Source: Liquorilactobacillus mali KCTC 3596 = DSM 20444
GTDB taxonomy: Bacteria; Bacillota; Bacilli; Lactobacillales; Lactobacillaceae
Direction: 5' to 3'
Assembly (NCBI RefSeq): GCF_000260415.1
Contig: NZ_BACP01000041.1
Coordinates: forward strand, 1-39,264
Length of the DNA stretch: 39,264 nucleotides
Position numbers and translations under genes: made by a program. The notes beneath the pieces were generated by a model. It was not told the origin of the DNA. It made no database searches and saw nothing but the letters and a program-made list of their open reading frames with translations. Positions 16,053 through 24,948 of the stretch are shown piece after piece (the first letter of the stretch is position 1; each line of letters begins with the position of its first letter).

Positions 16053-16125
16053 TAAAAGAACATTAGAGTGTTTAATCGAGATTTTATTTTATTGAAGTCA
16101 GATTGTTAGCAAGGTGGGAACAGAG

Positions 16126-19100
16126 ATGGAGAATTTCAATAATACGATGTATAGTCCATCCTTTGAGCATGATGCTTGTGGGATGGGGTTTATTACCCAA
16201 ATTGATGGGAAAGCAAGTCATGAATTAATTGAACGTGCTCTTATTATGTTGAGGAGAATGAATCATCGTGGTGGTACGGGCTCTGAACCAGATACAGGTG
16301 ATGGAGCAGGTATACTATTTGCAATGCCTGATAATTTTTTTAGAACATATGCTAGTGAGCAAAAGATAAACCTACCGGCTTTTGGTGAATATGCTGTTGG
16401 GATGTTTTTCTTACCTCAAAAGCAAAATGAAAAAGAAGCAATGCTTTCCTCTATTGAGGATGAAGTCAATAGTGCTGGTTTTCGTGTTATTGGAGCAAGA
16501 GACGTTCCATATGTATATGAAAGTTGTGGACCAACAGCTCAAAAAACAATGCCGGGCTTTGTACAGTTAATTATTGGGAAACCGTTTGATATAGCTCCAG
16601 GAAGAGAGTATGAGGACTCCCTTTATCGTTTACGTAGACATCTGGAAAAGACTTTCTCTGCCGAAGAATTTGCAATCGTTAGTCTATCAAGTAAGACAAT
16701 CTGTTATAAAGGAATGTTGCATGCATATCAAGTAGGGGAATTCTTTCCAGACTTGCATGATGAATCTATGGAGTCTGCAATTGCATTGATTCATTCGCGT
16801 TTTTCCACCAATACCTTCCCTAGTTGGGAACGTGCGCAACCATTTAGATTTATTGCTCATAATGGTGAGATTAACACTTTGAAGAGAGCGGAAAATTGGA
16901 TGGTAAGTCATAATATAGAAATATATAATGATGAAGATTCTGATTCGGCTAAATTAGAAAATTGTATGGAGTATCTATATCGAAATGGTAGAGACATTCC
17001 TCAAATCTTGTTGATGATGGTTCCAGAAGCTTGGGGTAAGGATGCCCGTGTGTCTGCAAAACAAGCAGCATTTGATGAATATAATGCAGGATTTGTTGCA
17101 CCATGGGATGGACCTGCAGCCCTTTGCTTCACGGATGGCGTTCAGGTTGGTGCGGCATTGGATAGAAATGGACTACGACCATCAAGATATAATCTTGTAA
17201 AGGGCAATTTTTTAGTAGTCGCTTCCGAATCTGGTGTCTACGATGTTGCCCCCGAAGATATTATTGAAAAGGGAATTCTAGGACCGGCTGATATGATTCT
17301 TGTTGATACTAGCCTAGGTAAGTTCTACAAGACTGCTGAAATCAAAGAGAAATATTCGGGCAGTCAACCCTATGCTAAATGGCTTAAAGATGAACAACTA
17401 ACACTTGATGATTTGTCAGAAGCAGATGTTGACGAAAACATTTCAGAAAGCGCGTTGCGGACTCTATGGAGACGTCATGGGTACACAGAGGATGTCATAC
17501 GTGATGCACTGATTCCAATGGCTCAAAAAGGTGAGGAACCGGTTATTTCAATGGGATATGATTCTCCGCTGGCAGTGCTAAGCAAGAAACCGCAATCGCT
17601 ATTTACCTACTTTAAACAGCAATTTGCACAGGTCACAAATCCTCCTATCGATGCAATCAGAGAGAAGCTAGTTATTGGAACTGAGATGTTTCTTGGCGCA
17701 GATGGAGATATTACAAAGGATGTCCCTTTGAATGCGAAAAAGATTAAGCTTGATTCACCAATTTTGGACTTGAAATCATACGAGAAATTAAGACACCTGA
17801 ACGGGAAAAATGGATTCAAGGCTGCAATTATAACAATTTGTTATGATACTGCACCACGTCCGAATCGTTTGGAACAGGCATTGGACAATATGTTCAAGGA
17901 AGCTGAATCGCAAATTGATCAAGGCGCAAATCTGCTAATTTTGAGTGACCGAGGCGCCACAAGAGAACAATTGATTATTCCCATTTTATTGGCAGTTTCA
18001 GGCTTGAATAATTACTTGGTGCGTAAAGGGAAAAGAGAGTTAGCATCAATTATTGTTGATACGGGTGAGGCCTGCGAGATTCATCATTTTGCAACGTTGC
18101 TTGGATACGGTGCATCAGCAATTCATCCATATGGTGCATATGCAACATTGCTTTCTTACAATCTAGGAGATAAGCTTGAAAATTATCGAAAAGCAGCTGA
18201 AAAAGGGATTGTTAAGGTTATGAGTAGAATGGGAATTTCCACCATTATCGGTTATCAAGGTGCTCAATTATTTGAGGCTGTTGGTCTATCAGAGAAGGTA
18301 GTCGATAAGTACTTTACTGGGACCGAAAGTCGTATTGGTGGTTTGACCCTAAACCAAATTGAAGAGGAATATCTTGTGAGATATCGCAAGGCATTTAACA
18401 CAAGAGCGGTTGAGGATTTACCATCAGGTGGTAGTTTCAAGTATCGTATTGATGGTGAACATCATCTATATAATCCTTTGACGATGTATAAATTTCAACA
18501 GGCCGTACGTACTGGAAATTATGAGACTTATAAGGAATATGTTGAAGATGTGCGAAAAGAGGAACTAGATTCACCAACGACACTCCGCTCTCTTTGGGAG
18601 ATCAAGAGAACGAATGGTCCGGTACCTCTGTCTGAAGTTGAACCGGTTAGCCAAATTGTGAAAAGATTTAAAGCTGGAGCAATGAGTTTTGGCTCACTTT
18701 CTAAGGAAGCTCATGAATGTATTGCACAAGCTATGAATGAATTAAATGCTAAGAGTAATAGCGGTGAAGGTGGCGAGAATCGTGCAAGATTTAAACCACA
18801 ACCAGATGGAAGAAACCTTAACAGCAAGATAAAACAGGTTGCATCAGCAAGATTTGGTGTTAATGCTGAATATCTAATGAGTGCCGAAGAGTTGCAAATC
18901 AAGGTTGCTCAAGGTGCAAAACCCGGAGAAGGAGGACAACTCCCTGGTACTAAGAATTTTCCTTGGGTTGCAGAAATTCGTGGTTCTGTTCCAGGAGTTC
19001 GTCTGATTTCACCTCCACCGCATCATGATATTTATTCAATTGAAGACTTGAAACAGTTAATTCACGATTTGAAACAAATCAATCCCTTTGCGAAGATAAC

Positions 19101-20595
19101 CGTCAAACTTGTATCAAGTACGGGTGTAGGAACAATTGCTACAGGTGTCGTCAAGTCTGGAGCCGACAAAGTAACCATCAGTGGCTACGATGGAGGAACC
19201 GGTGCTGCCCCACGTAATTCTGTCAGGGATGCAGGTCTCCCATGGGAGATGGGATTGGCAGAAGCACATCAGACTCTTGCTTTAAATAACTTGAGACAGC
19301 GAACAACAATTGAAACTGATGGTAAGTTAATGACGGGCCGTGATGTTGCAATTGCGATTATGCTTGGTGCTGAAGAATTCAGTTTTGCATCACTAGTGTT
19401 AGTCTCAATTGGATGTATTATGATGCGGGTATGTAGTCTCAATACATGTCCAACTGGGATAGCAACGCAGAATCCAGGATTGCGCAAACTATTTATTGGT
19501 AAACCAGAGCATGTAAAAAATTGCATGAGGTTTATTGCCCAAGATTTACGTGAGGAAATGGCCTCATTGGGCTATCGTACAATTGATGAATTGGTAGGAC
19601 ACACTGAGAATATTACTCCAAGATTTATTGCTAAAGGCAAAGCAAAATCACTTGATTTCTCTAGAATTTTAAGTACCTCTGTTGGAATCGAACGTAAGTC
19701 AGTTGATCCATTTGTACCTAAGTACCAATGGCCTGAACTGAATGCTTTTGCTGAAATGGCACTGGCAAGTAAACAGCCAGTAGTTATCAAACAAACAATC
19801 AATAATCGAATGCGGACTGTTGGAGCAAGAATGGGCGGTTGGATCGCGCAACGCTTTGGTAATGATGGATTGCCTGCGGGTCAGATTAAGTTTGAGTACA
19901 CTGGTGTGGCTGGACAAAGTTTTGGTGCATTTATTACACGTGGATTAGAACTCGATCTAACGGGCGAAGCAAATGACTATGTTGGTAAGGGTCTAAGCGG
20001 TGGACGATTGGTAGTCCGAGCACCTAAAATTGCCCAACAAATTTATAGCAATGCGCCAATTGTTGGAAATGTTGCATGTTTTGGTGCTACTAGTGGTGAG
20101 GCATTCTTCAATGGACGAGCAGGTGAGCGTTTCTGTGTTAGAAATTCGGGTGCGCATGTGGTTGCAGAAGGAATTGGAGATCATGGCTGCGAATACATGA
20201 CAAATGGAATTGCGATGATCCTAGGTTCAACCGGAAGAAACTTTGGTGCTGGAATGTCTGGCGGTGTCGCATATGTATATGATCCCGCGGGTAGTTTCCC
20301 ACAACAATGCAATTTAGAAATGATTGAGCTATTTGATATTGCTAATGATCAGGACAAAAAAGTTGTAAAAAACTTGTTGCGTAAGCATTTTAGATATACC
20401 GATTCACAAAAGGCTAAGTTCATTCTGGATAATTGGGAAGTAGAAGCAGGTCATTTTGTAAAGGTATATCCTAAAGAATTTAGGCATATCAACGAGATTA
20501 TGGCTAAATATGCAAGCAAAAATGTTACTGAAGAAGAGCTGAAACAAAAAGCATTTGACGAAATTGTGGGTGTTCAGCCAACTATCATGAAGTAA
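16126..20595 (+). CDS. gltB: Glutamate synthase (NADPH) large subunit
   Basis: This 1489-residue enzyme uses glutamine and 2-oxoglutarate to make two glutamates with electrons from GltD. The glutaminase domain (class II amidotransferase) begins at C18 in EHDACGMGF, so a 17-residue propeptide should be removed to expose the catalytic cysteine. The central and FMN domains follow, with three cysteines C1097, C1103 and C1108 (CIMMRVC, TCPTG) that bind the 3Fe-4S cluster. A C-terminal GXGXG-type beta-helix domain completes it. The frame is open from a GTG at 16114, but that lies within the AAGGTGG ribosome binding site, so the ATG at 16126 is preferred. It sits 13 bp before gltD. The protein is full length and intact. 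Glutamate synthase is not present in all lactobacilli, so it is a notable biosynthetic trait. Confidence 0.96.
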   Translation: MENFNNTMYSPSFEHDACGMGFITQIDGKASHELIERALIMLRRMNHRGGTGSEPDTGDGAGILFAMPDNFFRTYASEQKINLPAFGEYAVGMFFLPQKQNEKEAMLSSIEDEVNSAGFRVIGARDVPYVYESCGPTAQKTMPGFVQLIIGKPFDIAPGREYEDSLYRLRRHLEKTFSAEEFAIVSLSSKTICYKGMLHAYQVGEFFPDLHDESMESAIALIHSRFSTNTFPSWERAQPFRFIAHNGEINTLKRAENWMVSHNIEIYNDEDSDSAKLENCMEYLYRNGRDIPQILLMMVPEAWGKDARVSAKQAAFDEYNAGFVAPWDGPAALCFTDGVQVGAALDRNGLRPSRYNLVKGNFLVVASESGVYDVAPEDIIEKGILGPADMILVDTSLGKFYKTAEIKEKYSGSQPYAKWLKDEQLTLDDLSEADVDENISESALRTLWRRHGYTEDVIRDALIPMAQKGEEPVISMGYDSPLAVLSKKPQSLFTYFKQQFAQVTNPPIDAIREKLVIGTEMFLGADGDITKDVPLNAKKIKLDSPILDLKSYEKLRHLNGKNGFKAAIITICYDTAPRPNRLEQALDNMFKEAESQIDQGANLLILSDRGATREQLIIPILLAVSGLNNYLVRKGKRELASIIVDTGEACEIHHFATLLGYGASAIHPYGAYATLLSYNLGDKLENYRKAAEKGIVKVMSRMGISTIIGYQGAQLFEAVGLSEKVVDKYFTGTESRIGGLTLNQIEEEYLVRYRKAFNTRAVEDLPSGGSFKYRIDGEHHLYNPLTMYKFQQAVRTGNYETYKEYVEDVRKEELDSPTTLRSLWEIKRTNGPVPLSEVEPVSQIVKRFKAGAMSFGSLSKEAHECIAQAMNELNAKSNSGEGGENRARFKPQPDGRNLNSKIKQVASARFGVNAEYLMSAEELQIKVAQGAKPGEGGQLPGTKNFPWVAEIRGSVPGVRLISPPPHHDIYSIEDLKQLIHDLKQINPFAKITVKLVSSTGVGTIATGVVKSGADKVTISGYDGGTGAAPRNSVRDAGLPWEMGLAEAHQTLALNNLRQRTTIETDGKLMTGRDVAIAIMLGAEEFSFASLVLVSIGCIMMRVCSLNTCPTGIATQNPGLRKLFIGKPEHVKNCMRFIAQDLREEMASLGYRTIDELVGHTENITPRFIAKGKAKSLDFSRILSTSVGIERKSVDPFVPKYQWPELNAFAEMALASKQPVVIKQTINNRMRTVGARMGGWIAQRFGNDGLPAGQIKFEYTGVAGQSFGAFITRGLELDLTGEANDYVGKGLSGGRLVVRAPKIAQQIYSNAPIVGNVACFGATSGEAFFNGRAGERFCVRNSGAHVVAEGIGDHGCEYMTNGIAMILGSTGRNFGAGMSGGVAYVYDPAGSFPQQCNLEMIELFDIANDQDKKVVKNLLRKHFRYTDSQKAKFILDNWEVEAGHFVKVYPKEFRHINEIMAKYASKNVTEEELKQKAFDEIVGVQPTIMK

Positions 20596-20608
20596 GGAGG
20601 AAACGAAG

Positions 20609-22033
20609 ATGGCAGATCCATTTGGTTTTTTGAAATATCCGCGTGTAGATAACCCTACACGTTCAGTAGAAGACCGAATTAAAGATTTTGCAGAAATGCA
20701 GAATTCACTTAGTGATGAAGAACGACGTAAGCAAGCTGCCCGTTGCATGAACTGCGGAGTTCCGCATTGTCATGCAGGTTTCTTCTATGCTGGTGGTAAG
20801 GCTGTTAGTGGATGTCCCAATGATAACCTGATTCCTGAATGGAATGATTTAGTGTATCGGAGTGAGGATAAACGCGCCTTTGAACGATTAACAAAAACTA
20901 ATCCTCTTCCTGAGTTTACTGGGAGGGTATGTCCTGCACCTTGTGAAGCAGCTTGTAATGAGGCACTTCATGGCAAAGGAATTACAATTAAAGACAATGA
21001 AAAGTTTATTATTGAACAAGGCTTTAAATTTGATTGGGTTAGAGAAAGCGGGATGCCACTTCATAGAAATGGTATCAAGATTGCGATTGTCGGAAGCGGC
21101 CCAACGGGTTTGTCTGCCGCTTGGCAGCTTAACAAATACGGATATGATGTAACTGTGTTCGAGAGAGATGATCGCCCTGGTGGGTTAGCAATGTATGGTA
21201 TTCCAAATATGAAGCTTCCTAAAGATATCGTTGCGCGCCGAATTCAGGTAATGAAAGATGTTGGCATAAAATTCGTTGTGAATACCAATGTTGGTGTCGA
21301 TATTACGGCTGATGAACTCAAGGAAAGTTTTGCTAGAGTGTTATTGACTGTTGGTGCACGCCAGGCTCGCGATATTAACGGTGAGGGCCGTGAATTGAAA
21401 GGTATCATGCAAGCACTTGATTATTTGACATTGGCTACCAAGGAAGTTTTGCACGATGGTGTGGCAGCAAGTAAAAAACTAGCTGGTAAGAAGGTTCTGA
21501 TTGTTGGTGGTGGTGATACTGCAACTGATTGCATTGCAACTGCAGTAAGGCAAGGAGCAACAGACATTAAGCAGCTCGAAATCAGTCGACAGCCTCCTTT
21601 GAAGAGACTGTCGAGCAACCCATGGCCGGAATGGCCGATTGTTTCTAAGAAGGGTTACGGTCAAAAAGAGGCAGATAGCGTAATCAATGGAGATTTGACC
21701 ATTTATGAGACAACAGCAATCGGTTTTAAGGGCAGAAGCGGAAAGCTTAAGAAAACTATCATAAGCAAGGCACGCTTATATAAGCCAGTCCCTGGAACCG
21801 AAAGAGAGCTAGATGCTGATTTTGTAGTAATTGCCCTTGGATTTACGGGTGCCGAGAGATCAGTTATTGATGCTTTTGACATTACCGAAATGAACAAAGA
21901 CTTTACGACTGATCAAGAAAGAGTCTATGTAGCAGGTGATGCACGTCGTGGTGCTAGTCTTGTAATTTGGGGTATTTACGAGGGACGGATGGCCGCTGAT
22001 ATGATTGATCAATCTTGTCAGGTTAAGGTGTAA
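20609..22033 (+). CDS. gltD: Glutamate synthase small subunit
   Basis: This 474-residue NADPH-oxidising subunit passes electrons through FAD and 4Fe-4S clusters to GltB. N-terminal cysteines C46, C49, C54 and C69, then C108, C112 and C116 (RVCPAPCEAAC), are the iron-sulfur ligands. FAD binding is seen in VGSGPTGLSAA (from about residue 161) and NADPH binding in VGGGDTATDC. The C-terminal YVAGDARRGASLVIWGI closes the FAD domain. AAGGAGG lies 8 bases before the ATG, 13 bp after gltB, so the two subunits are co-transcribed. A very strong hairpin (22074-22120) follows. Confidence 0.96.
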   Translation: MADPFGFLKYPRVDNPTRSVEDRIKDFAEMQNSLSDEERRKQAARCMNCGVPHCHAGFFYAGGKAVSGCPNDNLIPEWNDLVYRSEDKRAFERLTKTNPLPEFTGRVCPAPCEAACNEALHGKGITIKDNEKFIIEQGFKFDWVRESGMPLHRNGIKIAIVGSGPTGLSAAWQLNKYGYDVTVFERDDRPGGLAMYGIPNMKLPKDIVARRIQVMKDVGIKFVVNTNVGVDITADELKESFARVLLTVGARQARDINGEGRELKGIMQALDYLTLATKEVLHDGVAASKKLAGKKVLIVGGGDTATDCIATAVRQGATDIKQLEISRQPPLKRLSSNPWPEWPIVSKKGYGQKEADSVINGDLTIYETTAIGFKGRSGKLKKTIISKARLYKPVPGTERELDADFVVIALGFTGAERSVIDAFDITEMNKDFTTDQERVYVAGDARRGASLVIWGIYEGRMAADMIDQSCQVKV

Positions 22034-22073
22034 AAAGAAATTTATGGGTTTCATGTGAAACAAAAGTTATTGC

Positions 22074-22120
22074 AAAATGCCTACTAAAAATATCGTTTTG
22101 ATATTTTTAGTAGGCATTTT
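22074..22120 (+). terminator. Very strong gltBD terminator, 21-bp perfect stem
   Basis: The left arm 22074-22094 and right arm 22100-22120 are exact reverse complements over 21 bases around a 5-base loop. They begin AAAATGCCTACT and end AGTAGGCATTTT. The symmetric A/T ends would let it act on either strand. It lies 40 bases after the gltD stop. Confidence 0.9.
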
Positions 22121-22491
22121 GTGTTGGATTAAAGATAGAAAATAGAAATATAGTCTGGACTTGGTGATATTGTTATCAGTAACTTGCGATTAATCACGTT
22201 TCTTGATTAATCTAAGTAGAATATATAGTTAATACCTGTTAAAAGTTCATTGACCACTGTATTTGGCCAATCCAATTTTTATAAAGACTATTTAATTTGA
22301 ACCAACAGAAGTTCATTAACGTAACTACTATCACTGAAGGAACGTCTAATTTATCAATATTATACGTTATACTACATTTTTTGTTTTTAAACCAAAATTT
22401 TTTTAATAGTTTTAGAGATGTGATAACACAATTGTAATTCAATCTAAATAATTTATTGCTGTTTAACTAATAAGTGTACTAATTAAGTATA

Positions 22492-22520
22492 TATAATTGT
22501 ATTTTTTGTAACCGCATACA
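22492..22520 (+). promoter_or_regulatory. Promoter -10 and CcpA cre site of the PRD activator / PTS operon
   Basis: A perfect -10 TATAAT is at 22492-22497 without a clear -35, as expected for an activator-dependent promoter. Immediately downstream, TGTAACCGCATACA (22507-22520) fits the cre consensus TGNAANCGNWNNCA. Its position over or just after the predicted transcription start suggests repression by CcpA in the presence of preferred sugars. Confidence 0.7.
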
Positions 22521-22576
22521 ATGATAACATAAATATGAGCAAACGAAGAGTGTTATGTTTTCTGGGAGGTGCAGGA

Positions 22577-24472
22577 ATGTTTAATTTGGATGAGATAGAT
22601 GTAGATATTATTAAGTTTATTTTGACTAATAAAAAAGTTCACTATGAAGATATTATACAACTGATTGGACTTTCCAGAGTAACAGTAGTGAAGAGACTAG
22701 ATAAAATAAGTAGTGCTCTTGACCAGCTAAATATCAAGTTAATTAGAAGGAAGGGAGATGGGATATATTTTGTAGGTGATGTTTATCAATTGTTAAACAG
22801 ACTTCATTCTAGTAATAAAAATATGGACAGCAGGACAAATAGGTCACTAATGATATTGCTCCTTAGTGAAAAAATTTTAACTGTTCAGGAATTGGCTGAT
22901 AAATTGTATGTTAGCCGTAACACCTTACAAAGTAATTTAAAAGATGTTAGAAAAATTTTGGCTACGAATAAATTACAGTTAAGAACTACAAATAAGGGAT
23001 TGGTCGTTTGTGGGTCAGAAAATAGTAAAAGACATGTAATTAGTGAAATATTAGATGAGTATTGGAATACTTTTAGCATTGATACAGGTGAAAATAATTC
23101 AAATATTTTTAATGAAAAATGGATTCGCATTTTTAATAAGAGATATCTTAATAAAATTTTATTTGTTATAAGAAATTCATTGAAAAAAAGTCATATCGAT
23201 TGTTCAGATTATCAAATTAAGAATTTAGTTATTCACATCGCCATAATATTACAACGAATAAAAACAAACCATTGTCTTGAAAAAAAATCGAATAATAAAT
23301 ATAAGCAATTAAATGAAACTGAAGAATTAGTTAAAGCGATAAACAAAGAATTTAAAGTGCGCTTACCAAATTTGGAGAAAGAGTATTTAAATTTACATGT
23401 AGTAACTTTTAAGGATATGAAAGCAGATAATGATAGTAAAAACTTTAAAATTAAATTAATGAGGAATTTTTTAGTAAAGGCTGTTAAAGATGTAGATCCA
23501 GACGATATATTAATTTCTGATTTAACTTTACATCTATGTACAACAATAGACAGATTAAAGAAGGGGTTAGCTATAAAGAATCCATATACAGCTGACATTA
23601 AAAAAAATTTTCCATATAGCTTTGACTTAGCTGTACAACTTGCAAGTAAAATTCAAGCTAAGTTTAAAGTAGTATTGTTCGAGGATGAAATCGCGTATAT
23701 CACGTTACATTTTCAAAACTTTATGGAAAGAGAAGCTTATGATTCCAGAATTAATGCAGTAATTGTCTGTAGTACGGGTTTAGGTATGTCTCGTTTTTTA
23801 GAACAAGAAGTTTCAGATACTTATCATGATAAAATAAATATCCTTCAAGTGATGTCACTAACTAAATTTGAACAAACTAGTATCTCTGTTCCTTTGGTTC
23901 TTTCGACTGTTAATATTGTCGGATATTCAGGTAATGTTGTAACGGTCAGTCCATTACTCGAACAAATAGATAAGAAAAAAATAAATATAGCTATAGAGAG
24001 AATTTTGATTAATAACAGAAGTTATAGAATCTTTAGCCATTTAATCAGTTTGAATCAAATTTATGTAAATGAACAGCTTTCAAATGCGAACCAAGTAATT
24101 TCCTTTTTAGGAAAAGAGTTAATTAACAAAGAATTTGCTAAATCAGGAGTCATAGAAAGCGCTCTCGAAAGAGAAGAGATATCATCAACAGTAATAAAAA
24201 ATATGGCGGTACCACATTCAAAAGTAAAATATATTATTAAACCTAGTATATCTATTCTATTAAATAAAAATGGAATTGAATGGGGAAATAAAAAAGTGTA
24301 TCTAGTTTTCTTTATTGGATTAAATAACTCAGTAATTGAAAAGTCAAAGGAAATATATAAATATTTTTCGAAATTAATTTATCCGGAGTTTATAAAAAAA
24401 GCGTGTAAATGCAATAGTAGTGAAGAAATATATGAATTGATAATGAGACATTTAAAGGAGGTGAGCAAATGA
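22577..24472 (+). CDS. PRD-containing PTS-regulated transcriptional activator (MtlR/LicR-like)
   Basis: This protein of about 631 residues is built as a DNA-binding regulator controlled by PTS phosphorylation. In order: a helix-turn-helix near the N-terminus, a second one around ELADKLYVSRNTLQSNL, PRD1 with H220 (LVIHIAI), PRD2 with H319 (LTLHLC) and H378 (ITLHF), an EIIB-like domain with C398 (VCSTGLGMSR) and an EIIA-like domain with H547 (AVPHSK). The frame is open from ATG 22535, but the ATG at 22577 has GGGAGGT seven bases upstream and is preferred. It overlaps the following EIIA gene by 4 bases, so regulator and transporter are translated together. Induction by the cognate sugar through dephosphorylation is inferred from the family. 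Confidence 0.92.
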   Translation: MFNLDEIDVDIIKFILTNKKVHYEDIIQLIGLSRVTVVKRLDKISSALDQLNIKLIRRKGDGIYFVGDVYQLLNRLHSSNKNMDSRTNRSLMILLLSEKILTVQELADKLYVSRNTLQSNLKDVRKILATNKLQLRTTNKGLVVCGSENSKRHVISEILDEYWNTFSIDTGENNSNIFNEKWIRIFNKRYLNKILFVIRNSLKKSHIDCSDYQIKNLVIHIAIILQRIKTNHCLEKKSNNKYKQLNETEELVKAINKEFKVRLPNLEKEYLNLHVVTFKDMKADNDSKNFKIKLMRNFLVKAVKDVDPDDILISDLTLHLCTTIDRLKKGLAIKNPYTADIKKNFPYSFDLAVQLASKIQAKFKVVLFEDEIAYITLHFQNFMEREAYDSRINAVIVCSTGLGMSRFLEQEVSDTYHDKINILQVMSLTKFEQTSISVPLVLSTVNIVGYSGNVVTVSPLLEQIDKKKINIAIERILINNRSYRIFSHLISLNQIYVNEQLSNANQVISFLGKELINKEFAKSGVIESALEREEISSTVIKNMAVPHSKVKYIIKPSISILLNKNGIEWGNKKVYLVFFIGLNNSVIEKSKEIYKYFSKLIYPEFIKKACKCNSSEEIYELIMRHLKEVSK

Positions 24473-24948
24473 AGTTAACAGATAAAAAGGTTGTAACAAT
24501 CGAAACAGAATTTGATATTAAATCGTTAACAAAGAGTGAGGCGATGCGGGAACTAATAAAGAAATTAGAAAATAAAGGATTCGTTACAAATTATAAAGGG
24601 TTTATGGAGGATGTTACTAAAAGAGAAGATACTTTACCAACTTATATTGGACATGGTATAGGGTTACCGCACTCCAAAAGTGAGTTCGTTAAAAGGCCAG
24701 CTGTTATTGTAGGAAGGTTAAGGAATAATATTATTTGGAATGATAATAATAGGGTTTGCTTAATCTTTTTAATAGCTGTACCCAAAAAGTCGAATGGAAA
24801 TCTTCACTTAAAAATCCTTGCTAATTTGGCAAGACTGTTAATGCACGATGATTTTAGAAATAAATTATTGAAATTAAATGAGAAAGAGGTTCAACAATTA
24901 ATGTATGCCAGCATGGACTTAAATAAAGGAGAGAACACTAATGAATAA
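24469..24948 (+). CDS. PTS EIIA component, fructose family
   Basis: This 159-residue soluble phosphocarrier accepts phosphate from HPr and hands it to the EIIB encoded by the next-but-one gene. The active-site histidine is H68 in GIGLPHSK, followed by the conserved FLIAVP and HLKILANLARLL segments of the fructose/mannitol EIIA fold. Its ATG overlaps the stop of the activator gene, and its stop overlaps the start of the EIIC gene. This shows tight translational coupling of activator, EIIA and EIIC. The sequence is intact. Confidence 0.93.
   Translation: MKLTDKKVVTIETEFDIKSLTKSEAMRELIKKLENKGFVTNYKGFMEDVTKREDTLPTYIGHGIGLPHSKSEFVKRPAVIVGRLRNNIIWNDNNRVCLIFLIAVPKKSNGNLHLKILANLARLLMHDDFRNKLLKLNEKEVQQLMYASMDLNKGENTNE

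Larger units (their letters stand above)
15597..16125. other. Long leader region before gltB with two hairpins
   Basis: This region of more than 500 bases has no convincing protein gene. It contains the terminator-like hairpin 15759-15796 that ends the nucleoside transporter operon, a second short perfect hairpin/palindrome with a T-run at 15896-15919, and a promoter-like pair, TTGTGT (16024-16029) and TAGAAT (16047-16052) with 17-bp spacing, for gltB. The middle part (about 15920-16020) shows nothing recognisable. No riboswitch class or T-box pattern could be matched. Confidence 0.5.
22034..22576. other. AT-rich gene-free region before the PRD activator gene
   Basis: The left end holds the gltBD terminator. 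Two copies of the palindromic octamer GATTAATC (22188-22195 and 22205-22212), 9 bases apart, could form a hairpin or a tandem site. The right end holds the promoter and cre site of the activator gene. Between them (about 22215-22480) both strands are full of stops, and I see no recognisable gene. A minus-strand open frame at 22239-22442 lacks a credible start signal. Confidence 0.45.

Noticed and set aside
16108-16122. AAGGTGGGAACAG before gltB, resembling a T-box sequence
   Set aside because: It is immediately followed by the start codon, has no downstream terminator and no specifier-type structure. It serves as the ribosome binding site.
22188-22212. Repeated GATTAATC as a possible repeat array
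   Set aside because: Only two copies of a self-complementary AT-rich octamer are present. This is not enough for a repeat array or a defined site.
22239-22442. Minus-strand open frame of 67 codons
   Set aside because: It has no credible ribosome binding site and lies in very AT-rich DNA with no family match that I can recognise.
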